A stretch of 64,000 nt of DNA from Lysinibacillus composti. GTDB lineage: Bacteria; Bacillota; Bacilli; Bacillales_A; Planococcaceae. Below the pieces are notes generated by a model. The model saw only the letters and a list, made by a program, of their open reading frames with translations, did not search any database and was not told the DNA's origin. Position numbers and translations under genes: made by a program. The DNA is taken from NCBI RefSeq assembly GCF_016908465.1, contig NZ_JAFBDY010000005.1, forward strand, positions 62,001 through 126,000, read 5' to 3'. This document shows positions 40,003-50,467 of the stretch, one piece after another (position 1 is the stretch's first letter; every line of letters begins with the position of its first letter).

Positions 40003-41658
40003 ATGAAGTCACTAGACGGAATTAAGTTTGCAGAAATGGTTAAGATGGGGGCGCATAACCTGTCTCAAAATGCAAATTATGTTGATTCATTAAATGTCTT
40101 TCCAGTTCCAGATGGAGACACGGGTACAAATATGAATTTATCCATGTCTTCGGGTGCAAAAGAAACAGAAATTAATGCAGGAGAGCATATTGGTAAAACA
40201 GCTCAAAGCTTATCAAAGGGATTGTTAATGGGGGCCCGCGGGAACTCTGGGGTTATTTTATCCCAACTATTCCGTGGATTCGGTAAAGCACTAGAAAAGG
40301 ATGCGACGATTGAAGCGAAGCAATTTGCAGATGCGTTCCAAGCTGGTGTTGATACGGCGTATAAAGCTGTGATGAAACCTGTTGAAGGAACAATTTTGAC
40401 AGTTGCTCGTGAAGCGGCAGCAAAAGCAGTCGAAGTAGCAGATCATGAAACGGACATCATTAAAGTAATGGAAGCAATTGTGGAAGAAGCGAAAAATTCC
40501 TTAAATCGTACACCTGATTTACTGCCAGTTCTAAAAGAAGTTGGTGTTGTAGATAGTGGTGGGCAAGGGCTTGTATTTGTATATGAAGGCTTTCTTGCTT
40601 GTCTAAGAGGTGAAGCGCTTCCACAAAAAAGCGCTACAAATATTGATGAACTAATTAATGCGGAACACCATCGTGCCCAAGATTTTATGAGCACAGAGGA
40701 CATTGTTTTTGGATATTGTACTGAAATCATGGTTCGTTTGGAAGAAGACAAAGAACCGTTTGTTGAAAATGATTTCCGTGAAGAACTAAATGTGATGGGT
40801 GATTCCTTGCTTGTCGTTTCCGATGATGAAATTGCAAAAGTACATATCCACACAGAAAATCCTGGAGCGGTACTCAATGCAGGTCAAAAATACGGAAGTT
40901 TAATTAAAATTAAAGTAGATAATATGCGTGAACAGCACTCGGCTATAGTAAATGAGGAAGGGCAGGCTGAGCAACCTTCAGCGCCGTTGAAAAAGGAAAA
41001 ACATCCTTATGCAGTCGTAACGGTAGCAATGGGTGAAGGAATCGCAAATTTACTTCGTAGTATCGGTGCTTCTTATGTTATTGAAGGCGGTCAAACGATG
41101 AATCCTTCAACTGAAGATATCGTTAAAGCCGTAAAAGAAATTGGTGCAGAAAAAGTACTAATTTTACCGAACAATAAAAATATCGTGATGGCTGCAGAAC
41201 AAGCTGTAGAATTATTAGATATTGAGGCTGCTGTTGTACCAACAAAAACAATTCCTCAAGGGATGGCAGCTATTTTATCCTTCAATCCAGAAGCAACAGT
41301 TGAAGACAATAAACAAGGGATGACAGAAGCCTATGCACATGTTAAAACAGGCCAAGTCACTTACGCTGTTCGTGATACGTCAATTGACGGTGTAGAAATT
41401 CATAAAGACGATTTCATGGCATTATCAGAAGGAAAGATTATCTTGTCGACTCCTGACTTAATGAAAGCGTCACAAAAAGTTCTATCTGAATTGATCGATG
41501 AAGATGCTGAAATCATTACTATTCTTTACGGTGAAGGTGCTACAGAACAACAAGCGAATGAACTAGCTGCATTTGCAGAAGAACTGAATGCAGATGTAGA
41601 AGTTGAAATTGTAGACGGTAAGCAAACGTTATATCCGTTTATCTTCTCAATTGAATAA
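40003..41658 (+). CDS. fakA: Fatty acid kinase ATP-binding subunit FakA (YloV, DhaL-like)
   Basis: With a FakB protein it phosphorylates exogenous fatty acids for the PlsX/PlsY route. The 551 aa comprise an N-terminal DhaL nucleotide domain with NVFPVPDGDTGTNM (metal aspartates about 37-39) and MGARGNSGVILSQ, a middle domain, and a C-terminal DegV-like domain. The ATG at 40003 follows GAGGAGG by 11 bases. A TTG at 39994 is too close to it. The link with plsX and the fab genes downstream fits lipid supply. Confidence 0.92.
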   Translation: MKSLDGIKFAEMVKMGAHNLSQNANYVDSLNVFPVPDGDTGTNMNLSMSSGAKETEINAGEHIGKTAQSLSKGLLMGARGNSGVILSQLFRGFGKALEKDATIEAKQFADAFQAGVDTAYKAVMKPVEGTILTVAREAAAKAVEVADHETDIIKVMEAIVEEAKNSLNRTPDLLPVLKEVGVVDSGGQGLVFVYEGFLACLRGEALPQKSATNIDELINAEHHRAQDFMSTEDIVFGYCTEIMVRLEEDKEPFVENDFREELNVMGDSLLVVSDDEIAKVHIHTENPGAVLNAGQKYGSLIKIKVDNMREQHSAIVNEEGQAEQPSAPLKKEKHPYAVVTVAMGEGIANLLRSIGASYVIEGGQTMNPSTEDIVKAVKEIGAEKVLILPNNKNIVMAAEQAVELLDIEAAVVPTKTIPQGMAAILSFNPEATVEDNKQGMTEAYAHVKTGQVTYAVRDTSIDGVEIHKDDFMALSEGKIILSTPDLMKASQKVLSELIDEDAEIITILYGEGATEQQANELAAFAEELNADVEVEIVDGKQTLYPFIFSIE

Positions 41659-41666
41659 CAATAATT

Positions 41667-41692
41667 AGGTGGCCTCAAGTGGTCGCCTTTTT
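41667..41692 (+). terminator. Rho-independent terminator after fakA
   Basis: Stem AGGTGGCC / GGTCGCCT (two wobble pairs) with five T. Confidence 0.7.
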
Positions 41693-42034
41693 AATTTGAG
41701 TTGTCGAATGTCGCAAGCTGCTATTTGGGACACTTTAACTACCTCTACGCATATAAGCTTTCTTCTCTGAGGCCTCTGAATCGCTTGGTCAATTAGTGCT
41801 GACACTGTCATGCGATGTGATGCTTTTATCAGGCCGGTAGTTGGGGTGAGCGCTTGTTGAGTCAAGTCTGCAAAGCTTGCGCGTGTGGCGCTTTCATAGA
41901 CGCTAGCGTTCTTCGCTTTTTCTATTGAACTGGAAATATATTATTTTGATTAACGAAGATTGTTCGTGCTAAACTAGACATACAATATTAAACTTTTTAG
42001 AATTTAGTAAGTTCATTTTTAAGGAGGGATTTAC
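41693..42034. other. Intergenic region before sdaAB, no gene seen
   Basis: Its middle part (about 41740-41925) is richer in G and C and has pieces such as GCGTGTGGCGCTTTC that recall the dispersed repeats, but I cannot align it convincingly. A 66-codon minus-strand frame here is probably chance. A TACAAT at 41981-41986 may be the sdaAB -10 box. Confidence 0.4.
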
Positions 42035-42697
42035 GTGAAATTTACTTCTGTTTTTGACATTATCGGTCCGGTAATGATTGGTCCATCTTCTTCTCATACA
42101 GCAGGTGCGGCAAGAATTGGTCGGGTTGCGAGAGATTTATTTGGACGACAGCCGAAATGGGCAAAAATCCACTTATTCGGTTCGTTTGCAGAAACCTATC
42201 AAGGGCATGGGACGGATGTAGCCATCGTTGGTGGTTTACTTGATTTTGATACGTTTGATGAACGAATTAAAACTTCATTTGACTATGCAAAGAAGGAAAA
42301 TTTCGAGTTTGAAATCATTCCTGAAACAGCTAATAAAGAACATCCGAATACAGCTCGAATTGTTATGGGCGATGAAAATGGTGAAATGTCTGTAGAAGGA
42401 ATTTCCATTGGTGGGGGAAAAATTGAAATTAGTGAAGTCAATGGATTCAAGCTCCGTTTAACTGGTGGTATGCCAGCACTTCTAGTTGTTCATGATGACC
42501 GTGCAGGATGTATTGCAAACGTTGCAAACTGCCTTGCAATGCACAGCGTTAATATCGGCCATATGGAAGTATCTCGAATTGAGCGTGGTCAAACAGCATT
42601 AATGGTCATTGAAGTTGACCAAAATATAGAAGATAAAATCATGCAACAAATCTCTCTCATACCAAACGTTACGAAAGTATCGAAAATTAATAATTAA
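42035..42697 (+). CDS. sdaAB: L-serine dehydratase, beta subunit
   Basis: With SdaAA it deaminates serine to pyruvate using a [4Fe-4S] cluster. The 220 aa start at a GTG after AAGGAGGG. An N-terminal SDH_beta domain (GPSSSHTAGAARIGR) is followed by a C-terminal ACT domain (LLVVHDDRAGCIANVANCLAMHSV), a likely serine-sensing site. Confidence 0.95.
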   Translation: MKFTSVFDIIGPVMIGPSSSHTAGAARIGRVARDLFGRQPKWAKIHLFGSFAETYQGHGTDVAIVGGLLDFDTFDERIKTSFDYAKKENFEFEIIPETANKEHPNTARIVMGDENGEMSVEGISIGGGKIEISEVNGFKLRLTGGMPALLVVHDDRAGCIANVANCLAMHSVNIGHMEVSRIERGQTALMVIEVDQNIEDKIMQQISLIPNVTKVSKINN

Positions 42698-42710
42698 GGA
42701 GTGAGCAATA

Positions 42711-43604
42711 ATGGACGTTTTATTTCATAATGTTAGGGAATTAGTAGACCTTGCGGAAAAAGAGAATAAGCTCATCTCTGAAATTATGATCGAGCAAGAA
42801 ATGAATATGAGTGGTCGATCAAGAAAAGAAATTTTTGAACAAATGGATAGAAATTTAACGGTTATGGAAGAAGCAGTTGAAAGAGGATTAAAAGGCGTTC
42901 AGTCTGTAACTGGATTAACTGGTGGAGATGCAGTTTTAATTCAAAATTATATTGCTAAAGGAAATTCCCTTTCCGGTGATCTTTTATTAGATGCTGTAAG
43001 TAAAGCGGTTGCAACAAATGAAGTAAATGCTGCAATGGGTACAATTTGTGCAACACCTACAGCCGGGTCAGCTGGAGTCGTTCCAGGGACTTTATTTGCC
43101 GTGAAGAACAAATTAAACCCAACACGCGAGCAAATGATTCGCTTTTTATTTACATCCGGCGCATATGGATTTGTTGTTGCTAACAATGCTTTTATTTCAG
43201 GGGCAGCTGGTGGTTGTCAAGCAGAAGTAGGTTCAGCAGCAGGTATGGCAGCAGCTGCGATTGTCGAAATGGCAGGTGGTACGCCAGCACAAACAGCTGA
43301 AGCATTTGCGATTACATTAAAGAACATGTTAGGCCTAGTATGTGACCCAGTTGCAGGTTTAGTTGAAGTGCCGTGTGTAAAACGAAATGCAATGGGAGCA
43401 GCAAATTCATTAGTAGCAGCAGATATGGCACTTGCAGGTGTAACAAGTCGAATCCCTTGTGATGAAGTAATTGGTGCGATGTTTAGAATTGGTCAATCTA
43501 TGAGCCCGAACTTGAAAGAAACAGCTCGCGGAGGACTAGCTGCAACACCTACTGGTAAAGCGATTGCTGCGAAAATTTTTGGAAGTGCAGTAACAGTTGA
43601 GTAA
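42711..43604 (+). CDS. sdaAA: L-serine dehydratase, alpha (iron-sulfur) subunit
   Basis: Catalytic subunit, 297 aa. Candidate cluster cysteines lie in GTICATPTAG, GGCQAEVGSA and GLVCDPVAGLVEVPCVKRN. It is 13 bases after sdaAB, with AAGGAG. Its last eight bases overlap the proposed recG start. Confidence 0.95.
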   Translation: MDVLFHNVRELVDLAEKENKLISEIMIEQEMNMSGRSRKEIFEQMDRNLTVMEEAVERGLKGVQSVTGLTGGDAVLIQNYIAKGNSLSGDLLLDAVSKAVATNEVNAAMGTICATPTAGSAGVVPGTLFAVKNKLNPTREQMIRFLFTSGAYGFVVANNAFISGAAGGCQAEVGSAAGMAAAAIVEMAGGTPAQTAEAFAITLKNMLGLVCDPVAGLVEVPCVKRNAMGAANSLVAADMALAGVTSRIPCDEVIGAMFRIGQSMSPNLKETARGGLAATPTGKAIAAKIFGSAVTVE

Positions 43605-45645
43605 CATAGGAATTGAACCGATTACAACCTTAAAGGGGATTGGGAAAGAAACAGCCGAACATTTAGCTGAATTAGGGATTTTTACAATCCATGATTTAGT
43701 ATGGACATTTCCATATCGTCATGAGGATTTTCGATTAAAGGACTTAGCTGAAACACCTCATAATGAACGGGTAACTATAGAGGCACGAGTAGAAAGTATG
43801 CCGAATGTGTTGTTTCTAGGTAAAAACAAATCTCGCCTGCAAGTAACGGTTTTGGCTGGTCGTCATTTAGTCAAGGTTGTCTTCTTTAATCAAAATTATT
43901 TACGGACAAAATTAACCCCTGGAACGATCGTAACAGTAACGGGGAAATGGGACCGTGGAAGACAAGTAATTAATGGGTCATCCATTAAATTTGGACCAAA
44001 AACAGATGATACAGATTTTGAACCGGTTTACAGTTTAAAAGGGAATATTCATCAAAATAAATTTCGTAAATATATACGCCAAGCACTAGATGTGATGGGA
44101 GAAGAGACGATGGAAACTCTCCCATTACATCTCCTTGAGGAATATAAGCTCCTTCCCCTAACGGAAGCATTGGAAGGTGTACATTTCCCTAAAGACGCCA
44201 ATCATGCGAAACAAGCAAGAAGACGTTTTGTATATGAAGAACTTTTACAATTCCAATTAAGAATCCAGGCGCTACGTAAAGCGCGAAAGGAAACTGAAAA
44301 GGGAATTGCCATTCAATATGATTTACAAAAGATTCGCGCCTTTATCAATACGATTCCATTTGAACTGACAAATGCTCAAAAACGAGTGGTCAATGAAATT
44401 TGTAAAGATTTAAAAGAACCTAGTCGTATGAACCGATTGCTTCAAGGGGATGTAGGGTCAGGGAAAACGATTGTCGCAGCAATTGGTCTTTATGCTGCAG
44501 TTACAGCTGGGTATCAAGGGGCGTTAATGGCACCAACTGAGATTCTAGCTGAACAACATGCCCAGTCTCTATCTGCGTGGTTTGATCCGATTGGGGTAAA
44601 AGTTTCATTACTGTCTGGATCTACGAAAACAAAAGATAGAAAAATGATTTTAGAACAGTTACATAATGGTGAAATTGATATTTTAATTGGTACACATGCA
44701 TTAATTCAACCAGATGTCATTTTCAAAAAATTAGGATTCGTAATAACGGATGAACAGCACCGTTTTGGGGTTGAGCAAAGAAGAATCTTGAGAGATAAAG
44801 GTGAAAATCCAGATGTATTATTTATGACGGCTACACCTATTCCAAGAACGTTAGCCATTACAGCATTTGGAGAAATGGATGTCTCCGTTATTAATGAGCT
44901 TCCTGCAGGACGAAAAGAAATTAAGACGCATTGGTTGAAAAAAGAGCAATTGAATTCTGTTTTCTCACAAATGGATAAGGAGCTAAGTGCTGGAAGACAA
45001 GCTTATGTAATTTGTCCTTTAATTGAGGAGTCAGAAAAACTTGATGTACAAAATGCGGTAGAAGTATATGAACAACTAACTTCAATTTTTAAAGGTCGCT
45101 ATAAAATTGGGTTAATGCATGGTCGCTTACATCCTGATGAAAAAGATGATGTAATGCGAGCATTTACAGAAGGTAAAATTGATGTCCTTGTGTCAACAAC
45201 TGTTGTTGAGGTAGGGGTAAACGTACCGAATGCATCATTTATGTTAATTTACGATGCCGATCGATTTGGTCTCTCTCAGCTACATCAGCTACGGGGGCGT
45301 GTTGGACGTGGTGAATTCCAGTCGATGTGCGTCCTATTAGCAAATCCTAAAACGGATGAAGGTAAAGAAAGAATGATGTCAATGACAGAGACGAATGATG
45401 GCTTCCGTTTAGCTGAAAAAGATTTAGAATTACGTGGACCAGGAGACTTCTTTGGGAAAAAACAAAGTGGGTTACCTGAGTTTAAAATGGCAGATTTAGT
45501 CCATGATTACCGAACATTAGATGTAGCGCGTCAAGATGCTGCAAAAATCATTTATGATGATGCCTTTTGGGAAAACGATGAATATAAGAGTTTACGAGAA
45601 ATGCTCGAAGAATCAGGTGTTTTAAATGGCGAGCGTATTGACTAA
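43597..45645 (+). CDS. recG: ATP-dependent DNA helicase RecG
   Basis: Branch-migration and fork-reversal helicase. At 682 aa it has the same length as B. subtilis RecG. An N-terminal wedge/OB domain is followed by Walker A GDVGSGKT (284-291), DEQHRFGVEQ, TATPIPRT, and the C-terminal QLRGRVGRG block. The start is a TTG (MSNIGIEPITTLKGIG) overlapping sdaAA by eight bases with GGAAGTG ahead, so it is coupled to the serine dehydratase genes, as in B. subtilis. Confidence 0.95.
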   Translation: MSNIGIEPITTLKGIGKETAEHLAELGIFTIHDLVWTFPYRHEDFRLKDLAETPHNERVTIEARVESMPNVLFLGKNKSRLQVTVLAGRHLVKVVFFNQNYLRTKLTPGTIVTVTGKWDRGRQVINGSSIKFGPKTDDTDFEPVYSLKGNIHQNKFRKYIRQALDVMGEETMETLPLHLLEEYKLLPLTEALEGVHFPKDANHAKQARRRFVYEELLQFQLRIQALRKARKETEKGIAIQYDLQKIRAFINTIPFELTNAQKRVVNEICKDLKEPSRMNRLLQGDVGSGKTIVAAIGLYAAVTAGYQGALMAPTEILAEQHAQSLSAWFDPIGVKVSLLSGSTKTKDRKMILEQLHNGEIDILIGTHALIQPDVIFKKLGFVITDEQHRFGVEQRRILRDKGENPDVLFMTATPIPRTLAITAFGEMDVSVINELPAGRKEIKTHWLKKEQLNSVFSQMDKELSAGRQAYVICPLIEESEKLDVQNAVEVYEQLTSIFKGRYKIGLMHGRLHPDEKDDVMRAFTEGKIDVLVSTTVVEVGVNVPNASFMLIYDADRFGLSQLHQLRGRVGRGEFQSMCVLLANPKTDEGKERMMSMTETNDGFRLAEKDLELRGPGDFFGKKQSGLPEFKMADLVHDYRTLDVARQDAAKIIYDDAFWENDEYKSLREMLEESGVLNGERID

Positions 45646-45694
45646 GCTATTTTTGATCTATTGGTAGAATCTATTAAATCTAACAAATTAATCG

Positions 45695-45740
45695 AAGAAC
45701 GTAACAAGTTTCTATTAGATATTGTTGCGTTCTTTTTTTT
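45695..45740 (+). terminator. Rho-independent terminator after recG
   Basis: Stem GAACGTAACAA / TTGTTGCGTTC with eight T. Its 3' arm overlaps the proposed fapR -35 box. Confidence 0.85.
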
Positions 45741-45753
45741 GTAATTGTATACT
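45725..45753 (+). promoter_or_regulatory. Likely fapR operon promoter
   Basis: TTGCGT (45725-45730), 17 bases, TATACT (45748-45753), directly followed by the FapR box. Confidence 0.55.
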
Positions 45754-45757
45754 AGTA

Positions 45758-45774
45758 TTAGTACCAAGTGCTAA
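45758..45774 (+). promoter_or_regulatory. FapR operator
   Basis: TTAGTACCAAGTGCTAA, a close match to the FapR consensus TTAGTACCTRNTACTAA. It starts four bases after the -10 box, so bound FapR would block transcription until malonyl-CoA releases it. Confidence 0.88.
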
Positions 45775-45797
45775 ATACAGTGGAAAGTGGGTGACGG

Positions 45798-46394
45798 ATG
45801 AATATGAAGCGTACTAAAAAAGAACGTCAACAACTGCTTTGCGATACGATTGAACAAAATCCTTTCGTAACGGATGAACAGTTAGCTTCGCAGTTTGGAG
45901 TAAGTGTCCAAACAATTCGTCTCGATCGCATGGAACTTTCAATTCCTGAGTTGCGTGAGCGTATAAAAGACGTAGCTTCAAGAAATTATGAAAACGAAGT
46001 AAAATCCTTACCATTAGATGAAGTCATTGGTGAGATTATAGATATTGAACTTGATCAAAGAGCAATTTCAATTTTCGATGTGAGGACAGAACATGTTTTT
46101 CAGCGGAATGGTATTGCACGCGGACATCATTTGTTTGCACAAGCAAATTCATTAGCAGTTGCTGTTATTAATGATGAACTTGCATTAACTGTAAAATCAA
46201 ATGTTGTATTTTTAAAACCTGTTAAATTAGGAGATCGTGTGGTCACGAAAGCGTTGGTACGTGGACAACATAATGAAAAAAATAGAACATATATAGATGT
46301 CGTATCAACCGTAAATAATAGCACCGTTTTTAAAGGTGAATTTGAGATGTATCGCACGAAAGGTGTAGGTGAAGAAAATGAAACTAGCAATTGA
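45798..46394 (+). CDS. fapR: FapR, malonyl-CoA-responsive repressor of lipid synthesis
   Basis: The 198 aa comprise an N-terminal DeoR-like helix-turn-helix ([16 protein letters not shown]) and a C-terminal hot-dog domain that binds malonyl-CoA ([20 protein letters not shown]). It is autoregulated by the operator at 45758. It heads fapR-plsX-fabD-fabG-acpP. The frame closes inside the first codons of plsX. Confidence 0.96.
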   Translation: MNMKRTKKERQQLLCDTIEQNPFVTDEQLASQFGVSVQTIRLDRMELSIPELRERIKDVASRNYENEVKSLPLDEVIGEIIDIELDQRAISIFDVRTEHVFQRNGIARGHHLFAQANSLAVAVINDELALTVKSNVVFLKPVKLGDRVVTKALVRGQHNEKNRTYIDVVSTVNNSTVFKGEFEMYRTKGVGEENETSN

Positions 46395-47373
46395 TGGTAT
46401 GGGTGGAGATCATGCGCCACAATCGGTTGTTGAAGGTGTATTACTTGCTTTAAATGATTTTCCTAATGTAGAAATCCAATTATATGGAAAAGAACAAGAA
46501 TTAAAAAAATATATTCCTTCAAGTCATGAGCGACTTGAGATTGTACATTGTGAAGAAGTGGTAGAAGGAGAAGACGATCCTGCACGTGCTGTTCGTCGTA
46601 AAAAAGACTCTTCTATGACACGCATGCTTGAAGCGGTTTCGGAAGGTAGAGCAAATGCTTGTTTATCTGCTGGGAATACAGGTGCACTGATGGCAGGTGG
46701 ATTATTTAAAGTAGGCAGAATTGAAGGCGTGTTCCGTCCAGCCTTATCAACTACTTTGCCAACAATAGATGGCAAAGGTTTTCTTATGCTTGATTTAGGG
46801 GCAAATTCAGAAGCAAAACCGGAAAACTTATTGCAATATGCCATCATGGGTGATATTTACGCGAAAAAAGTTCGTGGAATAGACAATCCTCGTATTGGAT
46901 TATTAAACATTGGAACAGAAGAAAAAAAAGGAAATGAGCTAACAAAGAGCGTATATCAATTATTATCAGATTCTAATTTGAATTTCGTTGGTAATGTTGA
47001 AGCTCGTGATCTTTTACAAAATGTTGCAGATGTTGTAGTAACAGATGGTTTCACTGGGAATATGGTCTTGAAATCAATAGAAGGAACAGCAGGCGCAATG
47101 ATGTCTATGCTTAAAGAAGTGTTTATGGCTTCTGGTAAGACAAAAATCGGTGCTTTACTAGTGAAAAGTGAATTAAAAGGGTTAAAAACTAAACTTGATT
47201 ACTCTGAGCACGGTGGTGCAGCTTTATTTGGTTTACAAGCACCAGTTGTGAAAGCGCATGGCTCATCAAATGCTCGAGCTATTTATAACGCTATTCGTCA
47301 GGCATCAATTATGGTCGAACATGATGTGACAAAAATTATGACAACAACGATCGCTGACAGCCAAAGCAAGTAA
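46378..47373 (+). CDS. plsX: Phosphate acyltransferase PlsX
   Basis: Makes acyl-phosphate from acyl-ACP, the first step of phospholipid synthesis. The 331 aa start at the ATG at 46378 ([14 protein letters not shown]) with AGGTGAAG ahead. An in-frame GTG nine bases earlier is less like the family. [12 protein letters not shown] and [10 protein letters not shown] are family blocks. It overlaps fapR by 17 bases. Confidence 0.95.
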   Translation: MKLAIDGMGGDHAPQSVVEGVLLALNDFPNVEIQLYGKEQELKKYIPSSHERLEIVHCEEVVEGEDDPARAVRRKKDSSMTRMLEAVSEGRANACLSAGNTGALMAGGLFKVGRIEGVFRPALSTTLPTIDGKGFLMLDLGANSEAKPENLLQYAIMGDIYAKKVRGIDNPRIGLLNIGTEEKKGNELTKSVYQLLSDSNLNFVGNVEARDLLQNVADVVVTDGFTGNMVLKSIEGTAGAMMSMLKEVFMASGKTKIGALLVKSELKGLKTKLDYSEHGGAALFGLQAPVVKAHGSSNARAIYNAIRQASIMVEHDVTKIMTTTIADSQSK

Positions 47374-47403
47374 ACGGATCATCATTTGTAAAGGGGATAC
47401 ATT

Positions 47404-48345
47404 ATGTCAAAAATAGCATTTATTTTTCCAGGTCAAGGTTCACAATCAGTAGGAATGGGTGCAGAATTAATTGCAGTTAACGAAACAAGTAAATCTTTCT
47501 ATGACCAAGCAGACAGTGCTCTAGGTTTCTCATTATCTAAATTAATGATTGAAGGACCAATTGAAGAGTTAACGTTAACATACCACGCACAACCTGCGTT
47601 ATTAACAACGGGTGTTATGGTAGCTCACGCCTTACAAGAAGCTGGAATAGAGCCAGATTATACAGCTGGTCATTCATTAGGTGAATACAGTGCATTTGTA
47701 ACGTCAGGTGTTCTATCTTTCGAAGATGCTGTAAGAGTTGTTCATAAACGCGGATTATTTATGAATGATGCAGTACCAGCAGGCCAAGGCGCAATGGCAG
47801 CTATTTTAGGTATGGAAGCAGGACCATTACGTGAAGTTTGTGAAAAAGTATCTGCTGAAGGTGAAGTTGTCCAACTAGCAAACTTAAACTGCCCTGGTCA
47901 AATCGTTATTTCAGGAACAAAAGCTGGTGTTGAGCAAGCTTGTGTTGCCGCAAAAGAAGCAGGAGCAAAACGTGCAATTCCGTTAGTTGTTAGTGGACCA
48001 TTCCACTCTGAACTAATGCGTGAAGCTGCAGTAAAATTAAAAGAAGAAATTGAATCAATTGAAATTACTGCTCCAAAAATACCAGTCATCAGTAACGTTC
48101 ATGCAGACATCCTGCAAGATGCAGATACAATTAAAAACGAGATGGTAGAACAAGTATTTAGCCCAGTTCTATGGGAAGATGATGTTCGTAAAATGATTGA
48201 ACTAGGTGTGACAACATTTATTGAATGTGGTCCTGGAAAAGTTCTTTCTGGTCTTGTGAAGAAAATAGATCGTTCTGTAAAAACATATTGTGTATATGAT
48301 GAAGCTTCATTAAAAGAAGTAATTGAAGCAGTGAGAGGTGAATAG
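47404..48345 (+). CDS. fabD: Malonyl-CoA:ACP transacylase
   Basis: Loads malonyl units on ACP. The 313 aa contain an N-terminal FPGQGSQ loop, nucleophile S91 (GHSLGEYSA), and catalytic histidine in GPFHSELM. The ribosome site is AAAGGGGA. It lies 30 bases after plsX in the FapR operon. Confidence 0.96.
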   Translation: MSKIAFIFPGQGSQSVGMGAELIAVNETSKSFYDQADSALGFSLSKLMIEGPIEELTLTYHAQPALLTTGVMVAHALQEAGIEPDYTAGHSLGEYSAFVTSGVLSFEDAVRVVHKRGLFMNDAVPAGQGAMAAILGMEAGPLREVCEKVSAEGEVVQLANLNCPGQIVISGTKAGVEQACVAAKEAGAKRAIPLVVSGPFHSELMREAAVKLKEEIESIEITAPKIPVISNVHADILQDADTIKNEMVEQVFSPVLWEDDVRKMIELGVTTFIECGPGKVLSGLVKKIDRSVKTYCVYDEASLKEVIEAVRGE

Positions 48346-48346
48346 A

Positions 48347-49093
48347 TTGGGTAAACTAGAAGGTAAAACAGCTGTTGTTACTGGCGCATCACGTGGAATC
48401 GGACGTGCTATTGCTTTGCAACTTGCCAAAGAAGGTGCAAATGTTGTTGTTAACTATAGCGGTAGTGAAGATAAGGCGCTGCAAGTTGTAGAAGAAATTA
48501 AAAATATCGGTAGAAATGCTATTGCAGTAAAAGCAAATGTATCGGATAATGAATCAGTACAAAATTTAATGAGCCAAGCTCTTGAAGCTTTTGGTTCCAT
48601 TGATGTATTAATTAATAATGCTGGGATCACTCGCGATAATTTAATTATGCGAATGAAAGAAGATGAGTGGGACGATGTTATTAGCACGAACTTAAAAGGC
48701 GTATTCCTTTGTACAAAGGCAGTCACTCGTCAAATGATGAAACAACGCGCTGGTCGTATTATTAATATCTCTTCTATCGTAGGTGTAATGGGTAATGCTG
48801 GACAAGCAAACTATGTTGCTGCTAAAGCAGGAGTTATTGGTTTAACAAAAACAACTGCTAGAGAATTAGCTTCTCGCAATATTTTAGTCAATGCTATTGC
48901 TCCAGGGTTTATTGAAACAGAAATGACAGATGCTCTACCGGAAGATATTAAAGCTGCTATGTTAGCTCAAATTCCGCTTGCACAACTAGGTCATCCAGAG
49001 CACATCGCTAAAGCAGTTGTATTTTTAGCTTCTGAAGACTCTAGTTATATGACAGGACAAGTATTGCACATTGATGGCGGAATGGTCATGTAG
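48347..49093 (+). CDS. fabG: 3-oxoacyl-ACP reductase FabG
   Basis: NADPH-dependent short-chain reductase. The 248 aa start at the TTG at 48347, six bases after GAGAGGTG. A GTG nine bases earlier is part of that ribosome site. TGASRGIG (12-19), NNAG, the serine in NISSIVG and YVAAKAG (catalytic Y and K) are intact. It starts one base after the fabD stop. Confidence 0.95.
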   Translation: MGKLEGKTAVVTGASRGIGRAIALQLAKEGANVVVNYSGSEDKALQVVEEIKNIGRNAIAVKANVSDNESVQNLMSQALEAFGSIDVLINNAGITRDNLIMRMKEDEWDDVISTNLKGVFLCTKAVTRQMMKQRAGRIINISSIVGVMGNAGQANYVAAKAGVIGLTKTTARELASRNILVNAIAPGFIETEMTDALPEDIKAAMLAQIPLAQLGHPEHIAKAVVFLASEDSSYMTGQVLHIDGGMVM

Positions 49094-49194
49094 CCTTAAG
49101 CTACTGAAGAAAACGCCCGAATACTTTTCCAACCAAATCATGTTATGGAATAAAATTTACTATATTTCAAATCCACTTGAGGGGAGGTGACTGT

Positions 49195-49434
49195 ATGTCT
49201 GCAGTATTAGAACGCGTAACAAAAGTTGTCGTTGACCGTTTAGGTGTTGACGAAAGCGAAGTAAAACCAGAAGCTTCATTCCGTGAAGATTTAGGTGCTG
49301 ATTCATTAGACGTTGTTGAATTAGTAATGGAACTTGAAGATGAGTTTGATATGGAAATCTCTGACGAAGATGCAGAAAAAATTGCAACTGTTGGTGATGC
49401 AATCAGCTATATCGAAGCCAAAGTTAACGCATAA
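49195..49434 (+). CDS. acpP: Acyl carrier protein
   Basis: A 79 aa acidic carrier. The phosphopantetheine serine is S37 in [10 protein letters not shown]. The ATG follows GGGGAGGTGA. An in-frame upstream ATG overlaps the ribosome site and is not used. It is the last gene of the FapR block, 101 bases after fabG. Confidence 0.97.
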   Translation: MSAVLERVTKVVVDRLGVDESEVKPEASFREDLGADSLDVVELVMELEDEFDMEISDEDAEKIATVGDAISYIEAKVNA

Positions 49435-49442
49435 TTTAATTG

Positions 49443-49490
49443 GAGGCACATTTTGTATTTTTGCAAAATCAGTGCCTCTTTATCTTTTTG
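49443..49490 (+). terminator. Rho-independent terminator after acpP
   Basis: Outer stem GAGGCAC / GTGCCTC, inner ATTTTG / CAAAAT, then a T-rich tail. Confidence 0.8.
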
Positions 49491-49704
49491 CGTTATTCCG
49501 CTTAGTACCTATAATAATTGGAAATGATAGGGGATATAGGTTTTTATACAATTGACCAAAGATATAACGATGGAACTTACCAATTTTGCTTTTTGTAATG
49601 CTTTTTTATCATGTAAAAATAACCAAAATTTGCTTGATTATCTATACAAGAATTATGTTACATTGTAAACTATCGTTAGAAACTATGAGGAAGGCAGATT
49701 GTTC

Positions 49705-50466
49705 ATGACAATTAGAAAAAAAGGAAATAAAGAGCGTTCAGGTGTATTGCCTGATAAAGTAAAAAGTCAATTTGAGGTTTTACAAAAGGAATTAAATATT
49801 TTCTTCCAAAACAAACATCTTTTATACCAAGCATTTACTCATTCATCGTATGTGAATGAGCATCGTCGAAAACTATTTACGGATAACGAACGCTTAGAAT
49901 TTTTAGGTGATGCAGTATTAGAACTATCTGTATCAAAATATTTATTTGAAAAATATCCAAATATGAGTGAAGGCGAATTAACGAAATTGCGTGCAGCCAT
50001 TGTATGTGAACCTTCTCTAGTGATATTTGCAAATGAATTAAGCTTTGGCAAGTTTGTTCTTTTAGGAAAAGGTGAAGAACTTACTGGCGGTAGAGAACGT
50101 CCAGCATTATTAGCAGACGTTTTTGAATCATTTGTAGGTGCACTATATTTAGATCAAGGATTAGATACAGTTGTTGCGTTTTTAAACCGTGTTGTTTACC
50201 CGAAAGTAGAAGTTGGTGCTTTTTCGCATGTGATGGATTTCAAGAGTCAATTACAAGAAATGATTCAACAATCAAATAATGGGCTATTACATTATGAAAT
50301 TGTTGATGAAAAAGGTCCTGCACATAATCGTACATTCGTTTCACGCGTTCTATTAAATGATCAAGAATTAGGTGTCGGCAGGGGGAAATCGAAGAAAGAG
50401 GCTGAGCAACAAGCTGCGCAAAATGCGATGGTTACGTTAAATCAGTCTATGCAAGAGGAGGAATAA
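49705..50466 (+). CDS. rnc: Ribonuclease III
   Basis: Cuts double-stranded RNA in rRNA processing and scRNA/mRNA turnover. The 253 aa comprise the RNase III domain with [14 protein letters not shown] and a second acidic site ([14 protein letters not shown]), and a C-terminal dsRNA-binding domain ([16 protein letters not shown]). The ATG at 49705 lies ten bases after GAGGAAGG. A TTG six bases earlier is also possible. smc starts one base after the stop. Confidence 0.95.
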   Translation: MTIRKKGNKERSGVLPDKVKSQFEVLQKELNIFFQNKHLLYQAFTHSSYVNEHRRKLFTDNERLEFLGDAVLELSVSKYLFEKYPNMSEGELTKLRAAIVCEPSLVIFANELSFGKFVLLGKGEELTGGRERPALLADVFESFVGALYLDQGLDTVVAFLNRVVYPKVEVGAFSHVMDFKSQLQEMIQQSNNGLLHYEIVDEKGPAHNRTFVSRVLLNDQELGVGRGKSKKEAEQQAAQNAMVTLNQSMQEEE

Positions 50467-50467
50467 C

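Noticed and set aside
41665-41865. Minus-strand 66-codon frame between fakA and sdaAB
   Set aside because: No ribosome site, overlaps the fakA terminator, no recognisable domain.
45658-45740. A second regulatory hairpin or riboswitch ahead of fapR
   Set aside because: The structure is explained by the recG terminator; fapR control is explained by the FapR box.
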